From JBKBKC01 sp046294265 (GTDB lineage Bacteria; Pseudomonadota; Alphaproteobacteria; Rhodobacterales; Rhodobacteraceae), in assembly GCA_046294265.1 (NCBI GenBank), contig JBKBKC010000005.1, forward strand, positions 184,441-248,440: a DNA stretch of 64,000 nucleotides, read 5' to 3'. The translations under genes were made by a program, and so were the position numbers. Numbering within the stretch: the first letter of the stretch is position 1; each line of letters starts with the position of its first letter. This document shows positions 1-7,870 of the stretch, one piece after another. Under the pieces are notes generated by a model that was not told the DNA's origin, ran no database searches, and saw only the letters and a program-made list of their open reading frames with translations.

Positions 1-1606
1 GGCGGATGCGGTGGGTGTCGCCCCAGAGATAGGACTGGTGGCCGGGAAAGGGCGCATCCACCGTGCGATTGTTGGTGTTCCCGATCAGGCCCGAGGGCGG
101 GTTCACCACGCGCAGGTTGTCCTCATAGGGGAACATGCCCTGCCAGCGGTTCGCGGCCACGGCCCCGAGGCTGGGGATGCGGCCCCGGCTCTGGTGGCCC
201 GGATCGCGGCGCGGGACGGCGCCGATCACCTGCATCGCAATCCCCTCACGGTCGGCCAGCATCAGGTTCTGGGCCGGTGCCACAAAGCTGCGCCCCGCCT
301 CGATCCCTTCGGCCACCGATTGCGACTGCATCAGCCGCAACGCAGCGGTCATCGAGGTGTCGCGGGGCGAGAGTGCCGTCCAGGACAGCGCCGCGACATG
401 GCCCGCGGGCGTCACCGTGGCCAGATCGTAATGCGTGCCGGGCAGCACCGGGCCATTGTCCGTCCAGCGCAGGGTCACTGTCGCCGGATCGGCGCCCTTG
501 ATGGTGATGATCGAGCGGCGGGTGTCAAATGCCTTCCAGCCGTCCGGGGTCTCGTATTCCTCGGGGTTGTCGGGGTTCAGCCGTTCGATGAACACGTCCT
601 GGTCATCGACATAGGCCGTGGTCAGCCCCCACCCAAGCGCATCCGACCGCCCCGTCAGGATCACCGGCATCCCGGGAATGGTGCCCCCGATCACGCCGCC
701 CGACTGCAGTTCCAGCCGCGCCAGATACCAGATGGCCGGCGCGCTGAACCCCAGATGCGGGTCGTTGGCCAAAAGCGTGCCCCCCGCCGCCGACCGCCGT
801 GGTTCGGCGGCAAAGGCGTTGGAGGCCCCGGCAAAGGGCAGCCGCTTGAACGGCGACAGCGGGTCCTCGGCCATCCGGACAGGTGAGAGGCCGGGCACCA
901 CCACACCCGGCACGAGGTCGCCATACTGGGGCAGGGCGGTGATCGCGTCGTTGGGGTCATCGGGCAGGATGTCGGCCAGACGCTCGGGCGACAGCAACAG
1001 CGAGGTGCGCGCGCGCAGCACCTCGGCCTCCAGATGGCTGGACAGCTGCAACGCCATCAGCTTGATGATCGCGATGCTGTCGGCGGGGGCCCAGGCGGCG
1101 ATCTCGCTGGAGAACAGAAAGAATTCGGGCGCGCCTCGACCGCGCGCGCGGGCGTTCACCTCGTTGATCCAGCCGTTCACGCCGCGGGCATAGGCCTCGA
1201 GTGCGGCACGCGTGGGCGCGTCCTGCGCCTCGACCGAGCTCAGCGACAGGGTGTAAAGGTCGAACCGGCGCAGCACCTCGTCGATGCGCAGGGTGCGCGG
1301 GCCAAAGATCTCCGACAGCCGCCCCTGCGCGGTGCGCCGCAACATCGTCATCTGCCACAGCCGGTCCTGTGCATGGGCGAAGCCGAGGGCGAAAAACACA
1401 TCCTCGTCCGTCTGGCCAAAGATATGCGGGATGTTGTCGTTGTTTCGGACGATCTCTACGGGGCCTGACAGACCGCGCAGCGTGAAGCTGGCCGAGTAGT
1501 CGGGCAGCGACCGGGTGAGGAAGTAATAGCCGATGCCAAGCGCCAGCCCCGCCAGCGCCGCGAGGGCCGTGAAGATACGCAGGAGCCAGCGAAGGGTGGT
1601 CAGCAT
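1..1606 (-). CDS. Penicillin acylase family protein (3' end beyond window)
   Basis: Ntn-hydrolase of the penicillin/acyl-homoserine-lactone acylase family, which cleaves amide bonds after self-processing in the periplasm. Read on the minus strand from ATG 1606, the frame stays open to the window edge (about 535 codons visible). Residues 7-28 are a hydrophobic export or anchor segment. The stretch GFAHAQDRLWQM is typical of the alpha chain. The motif GASNAFA places the expected new N-terminal nucleophile of the beta chain at Ser262 (codon 823-821). NGPVL and NTNNRT further on are also family-like. The substrate cannot be told from sequence; beta-lactam, AHL and other N-acyl amides are all possible. 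The C-terminus is missing only because the window ends. Confidence 0.9.
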   Translation of the reverse strand, partial: MLTTLRWLLRIFTALAALAGLALGIGYYFLTRSLPDYSASFTLRGLSGPVEIVRNNDNIPHIFGQTDEDVFFALGFAHAQDRLWQMTMLRRTAQGRLSEIFGPRTLRIDEVLRRFDLYTLSLSSVEAQDAPTRAALEAYARGVNGWINEVNARARGRGAPEFFLFSSEIAAWAPADSIAIIKLMALQLSSHLEAEVLRARTSLLLSPERLADILPDDPNDAITALPQYGDLVPGVVVPGLSPVRMAEDPLSPFKRLPFAGASNAFAAEPRRSAAGGTLLANDPHLGFSAPAIWYLARLELQSGGVIGGTIPGMPVILTGRSDALGWGLTTAYVDDQDVFIERLNPDNPEEYETPDGWKAFDTRRSIITIKGADPATVTLRWTDNGPVLPGTHYDLATVTPAGHVAALSWTALSPRDTSMTAALRLMQSQSVAEGIEAGRSFVAPAQNLMLADREGIAMQVIGAVPRRDPGHQSRGRIPSLGAVAANRWQGMFPYEDNLRVVNPPSGLIGNTNNRTVDAPFPGHQSYLWGDTHRIR

Positions 1607-1685
1607 GAGGATACTTGCTTGACGAGAAATCTCAACCCGATACCTACGCCATCAAGCAGGGTCAGGCAATCACGGGGAGGACAAC

Positions 1686-2552
1686 ATGGCAAAGGTGGCG
1701 TTTCTGGGGCTCGGGGTCATGGGCTTTCCGATGGCGGGGCATCTGGTGGCCAAGGGGCACGAGGTGACGGTCTACAACCGCAGCGCCGCCAAGGCCGAGG
1801 CCTGGGCTGCGAAACACGGTGGCCGGGCGGCCGCGACCCCGCGGGCCGCAGCCGGGGGGCAGGCCTTCGTGATGGCCTGTGTGGGCAACGACGACGACCT
1901 GCGGGCAGTCTGCACAGGGCCGGACGGGGCATTCGCGGGCATGGAAGCGGGGGCGGTGTTCGTGGACCACACGACCGTATCCGCACAGGTGACGCGCGAG
2001 ATGGCGGCGGCGGCGGCGGAACTTGGTTTCGGCTTTGTCGATGCGCCGGTGTCTGGCGGGCAGGCGGGGGCCGAGAACGGCGTGCTGTCGATCATGTGCG
2101 GTGGCACGCCGGACGATTACGCCCGCGCGGAGCCCGTGATGGTCGCATATGCCCGCGTCTGCAAACGTCTGGGCAACAGCGGGTCTGGCCAGATTGCCAA
2201 GATGATGAACCAGATCGCGATTGCCGGGCTGGTGCAGGGGCTCGCCGAGGCGCTGGCCTTCGGCCAGAAGGCGGGCATGGACGGGGCGGCGGTGGTGGAG
2301 GTGATCAGCCAGGGCGCTGCGGGGTCCTGGCAGATGAACAATCGCCACAAGACCATGCTGGACGACGCGTTCAACCATGGCTTTGCGGTGGACTGGATGC
2401 GCAAGGATCTGGGCATCTGCCTCGCCACCGCGCGCGAGATCGGCGCCTCGCTGCCGATCACGGCACTGGTCGATCAGTTCTATGCCGAGGTGCAGGCCAT
2501 GGGCGGCAACCGCTGGGATACCTCGTCGCTAATCAAGCGGCTGCCGCGCTGA
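1686..2552 (+). CDS. NAD(P)-dependent beta-hydroxyacid dehydrogenase (HIBADH family)
   Basis: A 288-residue soluble oxidoreductase of the 3-hydroxyisobutyrate/tartronate-semialdehyde dehydrogenase family, which oxidises small beta-hydroxyacids. The N-terminal Rossmann motif is GLGVMGFPMA (residues 8-17), the substrate loop DAPVSGG is at 119-125, and the catalytic lysine is K172 in GQIAKMMNQ. The length is normal for the family. A GGGAGG-like ribosome site at 1676-1681 supports the ATG at 1686. It stands alone on the plus strand, divergent from the acylase gene. Neighbours do not name the substrate, so 3-hydroxyisobutyrate, glyoxylate/succinic semialdehyde and related compounds remain open. 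Confidence 0.9.
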   Translation: MAKVAFLGLGVMGFPMAGHLVAKGHEVTVYNRSAAKAEAWAAKHGGRAAATPRAAAGGQAFVMACVGNDDDLRAVCTGPDGAFAGMEAGAVFVDHTTVSAQVTREMAAAAAELGFGFVDAPVSGGQAGAENGVLSIMCGGTPDDYARAEPVMVAYARVCKRLGNSGSGQIAKMMNQIAIAGLVQGLAEALAFGQKAGMDGAAVVEVISQGAAGSWQMNNRHKTMLDDAFNHGFAVDWMRKDLGICLATAREIGASLPITALVDQFYAEVQAMGGNRWDTSSLIKRLPR

Positions 2553-2675
2553 GATATTGCTCCGGGGCGCTGCCCCGCCGCCTGGGCGGTGTAGGGAAGG
2601 GCACCGAAAGACCGGACACTTGACATGCGTCGCCGCCCGGGCGCGTGTGACGACTGCGGCGCGAAGGCGTGAAAC

Positions 2676-3410
2676 ATGCCGGTTTCGATTTCAGTCGGTC
2701 ACGATGTTTCTAGATTTGTTGCATCGCGGCCTTACCGTCAGCAGCTCGACGGGGCTCTGGATAAGCTGAAAGTTGTGGATCCGACGCCCGACGGTGGAAG
2801 GCTGATCATCTTCCTGCGTTCTGGGCGGCGGATTTTGCCGGACAATGTTCCAACCAAGGCAGAGCGCAAGGGTGGAAGCCTGAAGTCCTTTTCGCACCTT
2901 GAGTTTGACCGGTTCTATTCAATTCCTTTCGTATCGGATCGGGTGCGCGACCTGATCGAGACGCTGGAACCCCGCGCGCACCAATTCTTTTCGGTCGCGG
3001 TGACGATCGAAACGGATGACGCGGCGCAGCGGCATCTGCTGAATCTCTTCAACCTCCTGGACACATTGCACCTTACACTGACGTTTCCGCGGAACGAGCG
3101 GGGTTTCTACACGGGCGTCACCGGCGAACCCGGTGCCATCGTTCACATCGCGGAAGCCGTGGCGGGGCATCATCTTTGACGCGAAAGTTTCACCGGCGGT
3201 CTGTTTGCCTCGGATGAATTGGTCGGGCAGATGGTCGATCTTGGGATCAGCGGACTTTACGTCGGCGAAGGGCATGAGGCCGTCCAGCGGAGCCCTGCAT
3301 CAGGGGCGCGCTCAAGGCACCGGACCGGTTGTCGTGTCCGCCGCGTTTCGGGGGTGCCGCGTTTCGGGGGTGCCGCGTTTCGGGGGTGCCGACAACTAGG
3401 GGCGCCGTGA
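2676..3410 (+). pseudogene. Imm11 (DUF1629)-like immunity protein gene with internal TGA
   Basis: The first 167 codons end at TGA 3177-3179, but the same frame then stays open to TAG/stop at 3408-3410. The part before the stop contains IPFVSDRVRDLIETLEP and HQFF, and the part after it contains GGLFASDELVGQMVDLG and GLYVGEG. Both resemble consecutive parts of the Imm11/DUF1629 family of immunity proteins from polymorphic toxin systems (family recognised from memory). The stop falls within AGHHL*RESF, where relatives carry a Trp (HLWRE), so a TGG to TGA change is the simplest explanation. The DNA is less GC-rich than its neighbours, which suggests transfer. No toxin gene lies nearby. The N-terminal 167 residues could still be translated. 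Confidence 0.65.
3340..3387. repeat. 16-bp unit in three perfect tandem copies
   Basis: The unit gccgcgtttcgggggt occurs at 3340-3355, 3356-3371 and 3372-3387 with no mismatch. It lies at the tail of the broken Imm11-like gene and about 220 bp before rpsB. The period is not a multiple of three, so changes in copy number would shift any reading frame across it. Confidence 0.95.
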
Positions 3411-3604
3411 TCAGATTGCGGTGCCGGGGCGCCGGGACAGGCCTCTGCCGCCCGACGCGGGCTTGCGCCCGCGGCGGGCATGGGCTAAGGCCACGCCACT
3501 TCACAGGCAGGGTGCGGGCTTTCGGGGGAGACATCCCCGGCGGTCCACCGGTTGGGGGAAACCCTGAATCACCCTGCCGAGGCGCAAACCGGAAAGGACA
3601 CGAC
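3411..3604 (+). promoter_or_regulatory. Structured leader of rpsB (putative)
   Basis: The stretch before rpsB can fold into a closed multi-hairpin. Ggcagggtg at 3506-3514 is exactly complementary to caccctgcc at 3570-3578. Inside are short hairpins such as gggg-agacat-cccc (3525-3538), ccgg...ccgg (3537-3551) and ggg...ccc (about 3554-3564). The Shine-Dalgarno ggaaagga (3591-3598) sits just after the outer stem. An autoregulatory S2 leader is known in other bacteria; whether this is one is inference. Confidence 0.4.
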
Positions 3605-4360
3605 ATGGCGCTCCCCGAGTTCACCATGCGCCAGCTTTTGGAAGCTGGCGTTCACTACGGTCACCAGACCGCACGCTGGAACCCAAAGATGGGCGAATAC
3701 ATCTATGGCGACCGCAACGGCATCCACATCCTCGACCTGACACAGACGGTTCCGATGCTGGACCAGGCGCTGAAGGTCGTGCGCGATACTGTCGCGCGCG
3801 GCGGGCGCATCCTGTTCGTGGGCACAAAACGGCAGGCGCAAAAAGCCGTGGCCGATGCCGCAGAGCGCTGCGCGCAGTTCTACATGAACCACCGCTGGCT
3901 GGGCGGCACGCTGACCAACTGGAAGACGGTGAGCCTGTCGATCCAGCGCCTCAAGCAGATCGACGAGATGATGGCGCATGGGGCCGAAGGGCTGACCAAG
4001 AAGGAACGTCTTCACATCGAGCGTGAGCAAGGCAAACTGCAAGCTTCCCTGGGTGGTATCCGCGAGATGGGCGGCGTTCCCGACCTTCTGTTCGTGATCG
4101 ACGTTGGCAAGGAGGACCTCGCCATCCTCGAGGCGCAGAAGCTGGGCATTCCGGTCGTGGGCATCGTGGACACCAACTGCTCGCCCAAGGGTGTGCAGTA
4201 TGTGATTCCGGGCAATGACGATGCCGCGCGCGCGATCCAGCTTTACTGCGATCTCGTGAGCCGGGCGGCGCTGGACGGCATGTCGGCGCAGCTGGGTGCG
4301 GCGGGCGTCGATCTGGGCGCGCTGGACGAGGCCCCCGTCGAAGACGCCATCGAGGCCTGA
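3605..4360 (+). CDS. rpsB: 30S ribosomal protein S2
   Basis: A 251-residue small-subunit ribosomal protein. Family signatures are plain: MRQLLEAGVHYGHQTARWNP at the N-terminus, NRWLGG-like NHRWLGGTLTNW, and GIPVVGIVDTNCSP near the C-terminus. The open frame extends far upstream, but ATG 3605 is chosen because it begins the conserved MALPEFTMRQ sequence and follows ggaaagga at a 6-nt spacing. It is followed by tsf, the standard pairing, with a 73-bp gap, and the two are presumably co-transcribed from a promoter before 3605. Confidence 0.98.
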   Translation: MALPEFTMRQLLEAGVHYGHQTARWNPKMGEYIYGDRNGIHILDLTQTVPMLDQALKVVRDTVARGGRILFVGTKRQAQKAVADAAERCAQFYMNHRWLGGTLTNWKTVSLSIQRLKQIDEMMAHGAEGLTKKERLHIEREQGKLQASLGGIREMGGVPDLLFVIDVGKEDLAILEAQKLGIPVVGIVDTNCSPKGVQYVIPGNDDAARAIQLYCDLVSRAALDGMSAQLGAAGVDLGALDEAPVEDAIEA

Positions 4361-4433
4361 GCGGCCCTGTCGCACGGCTGTTACGCGGCGGGGATAGCCC
4401 CGCCGCGACCATCCCGATATTCAGGAGACGGAC

Positions 4434-5336
4434 ATGACGATCACCGCAAGCATGGTGAAGGACCTGCGCGACCAGACCGGCGCGGGCATGATGGATGCCA
4501 AGAAGGCACTGACCGAGACGAATGGCGACATGGACGCGGCGGTTGACTGGCTGCGCACCAAGGGCCTTGCCAAGGCTGCCAAGAAGGCCGACCGGATCGC
4601 CAGCGAAGGGCTGGTGGGCGTGGCGGTATCCGGCGGGCGCGGCGTGGCGGTCGAGGTGAACTCGGAAACCGATTTCGTCGGAAAGAACGCCGATTTCCAG
4701 GCGCTCGTCTCCGGCATCACCAAGGCCGCCCTAGGCGTCTCTGACATCGACGCGCTGAAGGCGGCACCGATGCTGCCGCAGGGCGCGACCGTGGCGGATG
4801 CGCTGACCTCGGCCATCGTGACCATCGGAGAGAACATGACGCTGCGGCGGATGGCGGCGGTGGAGGGCGACGTGGTTGCGTCCTACGTCCATACCGCGGC
4901 AGCGGACGGCATGGGCCGGATCGGCGTGCTGGTGGCGGTGAAGGGCGACAATGCCGCCATCGCCAAGCAGATCGCGATGCATGTGGCGGCAACCGCCCCC
5001 CTCGCGCTGTCGGAGGCCGATCTTGACCCCGCGGTGGTCGAGCGCGAGCTGTCGGTGCAGACCCAGAAGGCGATGGAAGAGAACGCGGCCTCGGCCAAAC
5101 CGAAGCCCGATGCGGTGATCCAGAACAACATCATTCCGGGCCGGATGAAGAAGTTCCTGAGCGAGGTCACGCTGTTGAACCAGCAGTTCGTGCTGAACCC
5201 CGATGTGACCGTGGGCCAGGCCGCCAAGGATGCGGGTGTCGAGGTCACGGGCTATGTGCGCATGGCCGTGGGCGAGGGGATCGAGAAGGAAAAAGAGGAT
5301 TTCGCCGCCGAAGTGGCGAAGATGGCGCAGGGCTGA
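4434..5336 (+). CDS. tsf: Translation elongation factor Ts
   Basis: A 300-residue guanine nucleotide exchange factor for EF-Tu. The N-terminal UBA-like module reads VKDLRDQTGAGMMDAKKAL (residues 8-26), followed by the exchange motif SETDFVGKN. Late in the protein, LLNQQFV and the coiled segment before RMAVGEG are typical. The length is normal. Aggaga precedes the ATG by 6 nt. It is the second gene of the rpsB-tsf unit and ends just before a strong hairpin at 5423-5450. Confidence 0.98.
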   Translation: MTITASMVKDLRDQTGAGMMDAKKALTETNGDMDAAVDWLRTKGLAKAAKKADRIASEGLVGVAVSGGRGVAVEVNSETDFVGKNADFQALVSGITKAALGVSDIDALKAAPMLPQGATVADALTSAIVTIGENMTLRRMAAVEGDVVASYVHTAAADGMGRIGVLVAVKGDNAAIAKQIAMHVAATAPLALSEADLDPAVVERELSVQTQKAMEENAASAKPKPDAVIQNNIIPGRMKKFLSEVTLLNQQFVLNPDVTVGQAAKDAGVEVTGYVRMAVGEGIEKEKEDFAAEVAKMAQG

Positions 5337-5646
5337 GGCGGGCAGGGCGGGGCAGGTCCCCGCCCGCCGTTGCCGCGCCGCGGTCAGCCTCGTTGTCGGC
5401 ATCCATCGACCACACAAAAAAAAACGGGACAGCCCGAAAGCTGTCCCGTTGTTCGTTCCGCGCCGCACACTGGGGATGAGTTTGGCGCACCATTACCGAA
5501 CGCCCCGCTGCCGCCGACTATGGGCGACCCCGAGGATGTGACCGGGGGGAGCAAAGGTCCCGGCCTGCCGCGCGGTTGGGGGCAAAATCAATCCCCTGGC
5601 CGACCGGCGATGTTCCAAGGCCAATGCCTTCACTCACGGAACACGG
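5337..5646. other. Gap between convergent tsf and LuxR-type gene
   Basis: 310 bp without a gene. It holds the bidirectional terminator at 5423-5450. The rest, 5451-5646, has no open frame with a credible ribosome site and no repeat that I could see. Confidence 0.6.
5415..5450. terminator. Bidirectional rho-independent terminator
   Basis: A 10-bp perfect stem, aacgggacag (5423-5432) with ctgtcccgtt (5441-5450), encloses an 8-nt loop. A run of nine A lies directly on its left, so it is a textbook stem plus U-tract for minus-strand transcription coming from the LuxR-type gene. It can also stop tsf transcripts, though with a poor U-tract. Confidence 0.85.
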
Positions 5647-6588
5647 TTAGAATGCGGTCTGGCGGCGTCGCGCGTAAGTAGGGGAATCCTTACCAGTCGG
5701 GGATGCCGTCAGCCGCGCCTTGGCCGCCGGGTGAGGGGGCACGAGCGCCACCGTCGCCTGCCGCGCGCCCTGCGCCACCTCCGGGCCGTCGCGGGTGAAG
5801 ATCAGGTTCAACAGCGTGCCCTTCGCCACCGCCTGCGCCGTGGTTTCCACGTTCAGCGCCTCGCGCGCGAGGCGCAGGTGTTTTTCTACCATCGCGGCCG
5901 AGATCGTCATCAGGATGCCGATGTCCTGCGTGGTCTTGCCGTCGGCCACCCATTCCAGCACCTCGCGCTGGCGCGGTGTCAGGCTGCGGCGGACATAGTT
6001 GGCGGGCAGGCTGATGATGCGCAGGTGCATCATGTGGGCCACCGCCTCGATCTCGGCGCGCCGGCTGGCCAGGATGTCGTCCACATCGTCGTGGTCCATC
6101 CCCGGATCGGCGGTCAGCCCAAGCGCCCCCTTGGTGCGCGGCGTCTCGGGAAAGCTGATGGCGAGGCCCGCGAAGATGCCAAAGCGCGTGTTCACGCGCA
6201 CCGCCTCTTCCTCTTCCTCGGTCAAGAGGCCGGCGGTGAAATGGTCATGCACCCATCGCCAGGTGGTCAGCCCGGTGTTCTTCATCAGCCAGCGATAGAC
6301 CGGTGTGCGCTTGAAGAACCCGTCGCGGACGTACAACTGCGAGTATTCCGTCTCGGAGGTGGACAGGAACAGCGCATCCTCTGGGTCACCGATCGAGGCC
6401 TCCATGCGGAACCGTGTCAGGCCATAGTTCAGGCGCGCGAATCCCATCGGCGCGAAATGATCCGCAACAGGGCGCCACACGTCCTCGATGCGGTCCGCCC
6501 GCGCTATCCGGCCCAGAAGGTCCAGAACCTCGGTCAAGGTCGTGCGTCCCATGTCGAATGACCCGGGTGTCGTTCCCGGTGCCTGCAT
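5647..6588 (-). CDS. LuxR-type regulator with altered autoinducer pocket
   Basis: A 313-residue regulator with an N-terminal autoinducer-binding domain and a C-terminal LuxR HTH (about 215-275; SLTPRQREVLEWVADGKTT). When aligned by eye to LuxR/TraR, the AHL-contact positions are Tyr82 (usually Trp57), Tyr86 (Tyr61), Thr95 (usually Asp70), Pro96 (Pro71) and a kept Trp at the Trp85 position. Loss of the Asp that binds the AHL amide argues against a standard AHL ligand. No luxI is present in the window. A start at ATG 6552 (MGRTTL) is also possible; neither has a strong ribosome site. It runs convergent to tsf. Confidence 0.85.
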   Translation of the reverse strand: MQAPGTTPGSFDMGRTTLTEVLDLLGRIARADRIEDVWRPVADHFAPMGFARLNYGLTRFRMEASIGDPEDALFLSTSETEYSQLYVRDGFFKRTPVYRWLMKNTGLTTWRWVHDHFTAGLLTEEEEEAVRVNTRFGIFAGLAISFPETPRTKGALGLTADPGMDHDDVDDILASRRAEIEAVAHMMHLRIISLPANYVRRSLTPRQREVLEWVADGKTTQDIGILMTISAAMVEKHLRLAREALNVETTAQAVAKGTLLNLIFTRDGPEVAQGARQATVALVPPHPAAKARLTASPTGKDSPTYARRRQTAF

Positions 6589-6688
6589 CCCCGTACCTGT
6601 CTAATTCGCCAGACCCCGTTGTGTCGAGCGTCATGGCAGGGCATTTCACGCGGGATCGGCGGGCAGGATCGGCAGGCGGAGCGGAGTG

Positions 6689-7867
6689 ATGGTCGATACG
6701 GCGGATGTTGTGGTGATCGGCGGCGGCGTTATGGGGGCCTCGGTCGCCTTCTGGCTGACGCGGATGGCGCCGGGCTTGCGTGTGGTGGTGGTGGAGCGAG
6801 ACCCGACCCATGCCCGGGCGGCCACCGCGCTGTCGGTGGCCTCGATCCGGCAGCAGTTCTCCAGCCCGGTCAATGTGCGGCTGTCGCGGTTCGGGATCGG
6901 GTTTCTGCGCGACATTGCCGGGTGGACGGGCCAGGCAGGCGGCCTGCGCGATCTGGGGCTGCAGGAAAATGGATACCTGTTCGTCACGGGGTCAGAGGCA
7001 CACGCGCAGGTGATGGCTGAGCTGGCAGCGATGCAGCGCGCCGAGGGGGCGGCGACACAGGTGCTGACCCCCGCCGCGATTGCCGCGCGGTTCCCCTGGA
7101 TCGAGACGGCGGACCTCGCGGCGGGGTCATACGGGCCGCGTGATGAGGGGTGGTTCGACAACATGGGACTTCTGGCCGCTTTCCGGGGCGCGGCACGCGC
7201 GCAGGGGGCGGTGTTTCTGGCCGATGAGGTGACGGGGATCGCGGTGCAGGGCGGCCGCGTCGAGGCGGTGGACACGGGGCAGGGCGGGCGCATCGCCTGC
7301 GGGGCGGCGGTGAACGCGGCCGGAACGCAGGGTGCCGCGGTCATGGCGATGGCGGGCCTTGCGCTGCCGGTCGAGCCGCGCAAGCGCACCGTCTTCGTCA
7401 TCGACGCGCCGAACGCGCGGCACCCCGAGGCGCCTCTGCTGATCGACCGGGAGTTCTATTTGCGCCCCGAGCGCAACCACTGGATCACCGCCACCGTGCC
7501 GCAAGACGATGGCCCCTGCGACGCGGATGATTTCGCGCCCGACCTGCATCTGTTCGAGGATGTGATCTGGGAACAGCTCTATGCCCGATGCCCCGGTTTC
7601 GATGCAGTGAAGGTGGTGCGGCACTGGGTCGGGCATTACGATTATAACACGCTGGACCAGAACGCTATTCTGGGGCCACATCCGGTGCTGCCCAACCTTT
7701 ACCTGTGCAACGGATTTTCCGGGCACGGGCTGCAACAGTCGCCCGGCGTGGGGCGGGGCCTTGCCGAGCATATCCTGACCGGGGGGTGGCAAAGCCTTGA
7801 TCTGTCGGAACTCGGCGTGGCGCGGGTGCTTGAGGGGCGGCCCCTGCGCGAGCGTGCGGTGGTCTGA
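6689..7867 (+). CDS. FAD-dependent oxidoreductase, DAO/FOXRED1-like
   Basis: A 392-residue flavoprotein of the D-amino-acid-oxidase/sarcosine-oxidase fold, predicted to oxidise a secondary amine or amino acid. The dinucleotide-binding motif is VVVIGGGVMGASVAFWL at the N-terminus, followed by VVVVERD at the end of the second beta strand. C-terminal LYLCNGFSGHGLQQSPGVG closes the FAD site as in FOXRED1-like and sarcosine-oxidase-beta proteins. GTG 6686 directly before ATG 6689 could also start it; ggag upstream fits either. It is divergent from the LuxR-type gene and ends 3 bp before the convergent SulP gene. The substrate is unknown. Confidence 0.88.
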   Translation: MVDTADVVVIGGGVMGASVAFWLTRMAPGLRVVVVERDPTHARAATALSVASIRQQFSSPVNVRLSRFGIGFLRDIAGWTGQAGGLRDLGLQENGYLFVTGSEAHAQVMAELAAMQRAEGAATQVLTPAAIAARFPWIETADLAAGSYGPRDEGWFDNMGLLAAFRGAARAQGAVFLADEVTGIAVQGGRVEAVDTGQGGRIACGAAVNAAGTQGAAVMAMAGLALPVEPRKRTVFVIDAPNARHPEAPLLIDREFYLRPERNHWITATVPQDDGPCDADDFAPDLHLFEDVIWEQLYARCPGFDAVKVVRHWVGHYDYNTLDQNAILGPHPVLPNLYLCNGFSGHGLQQSPGVGRGLAEHILTGGWQSLDLSELGVARVLEGRPLRERAVV

Positions 7868-7870
7868 CGC

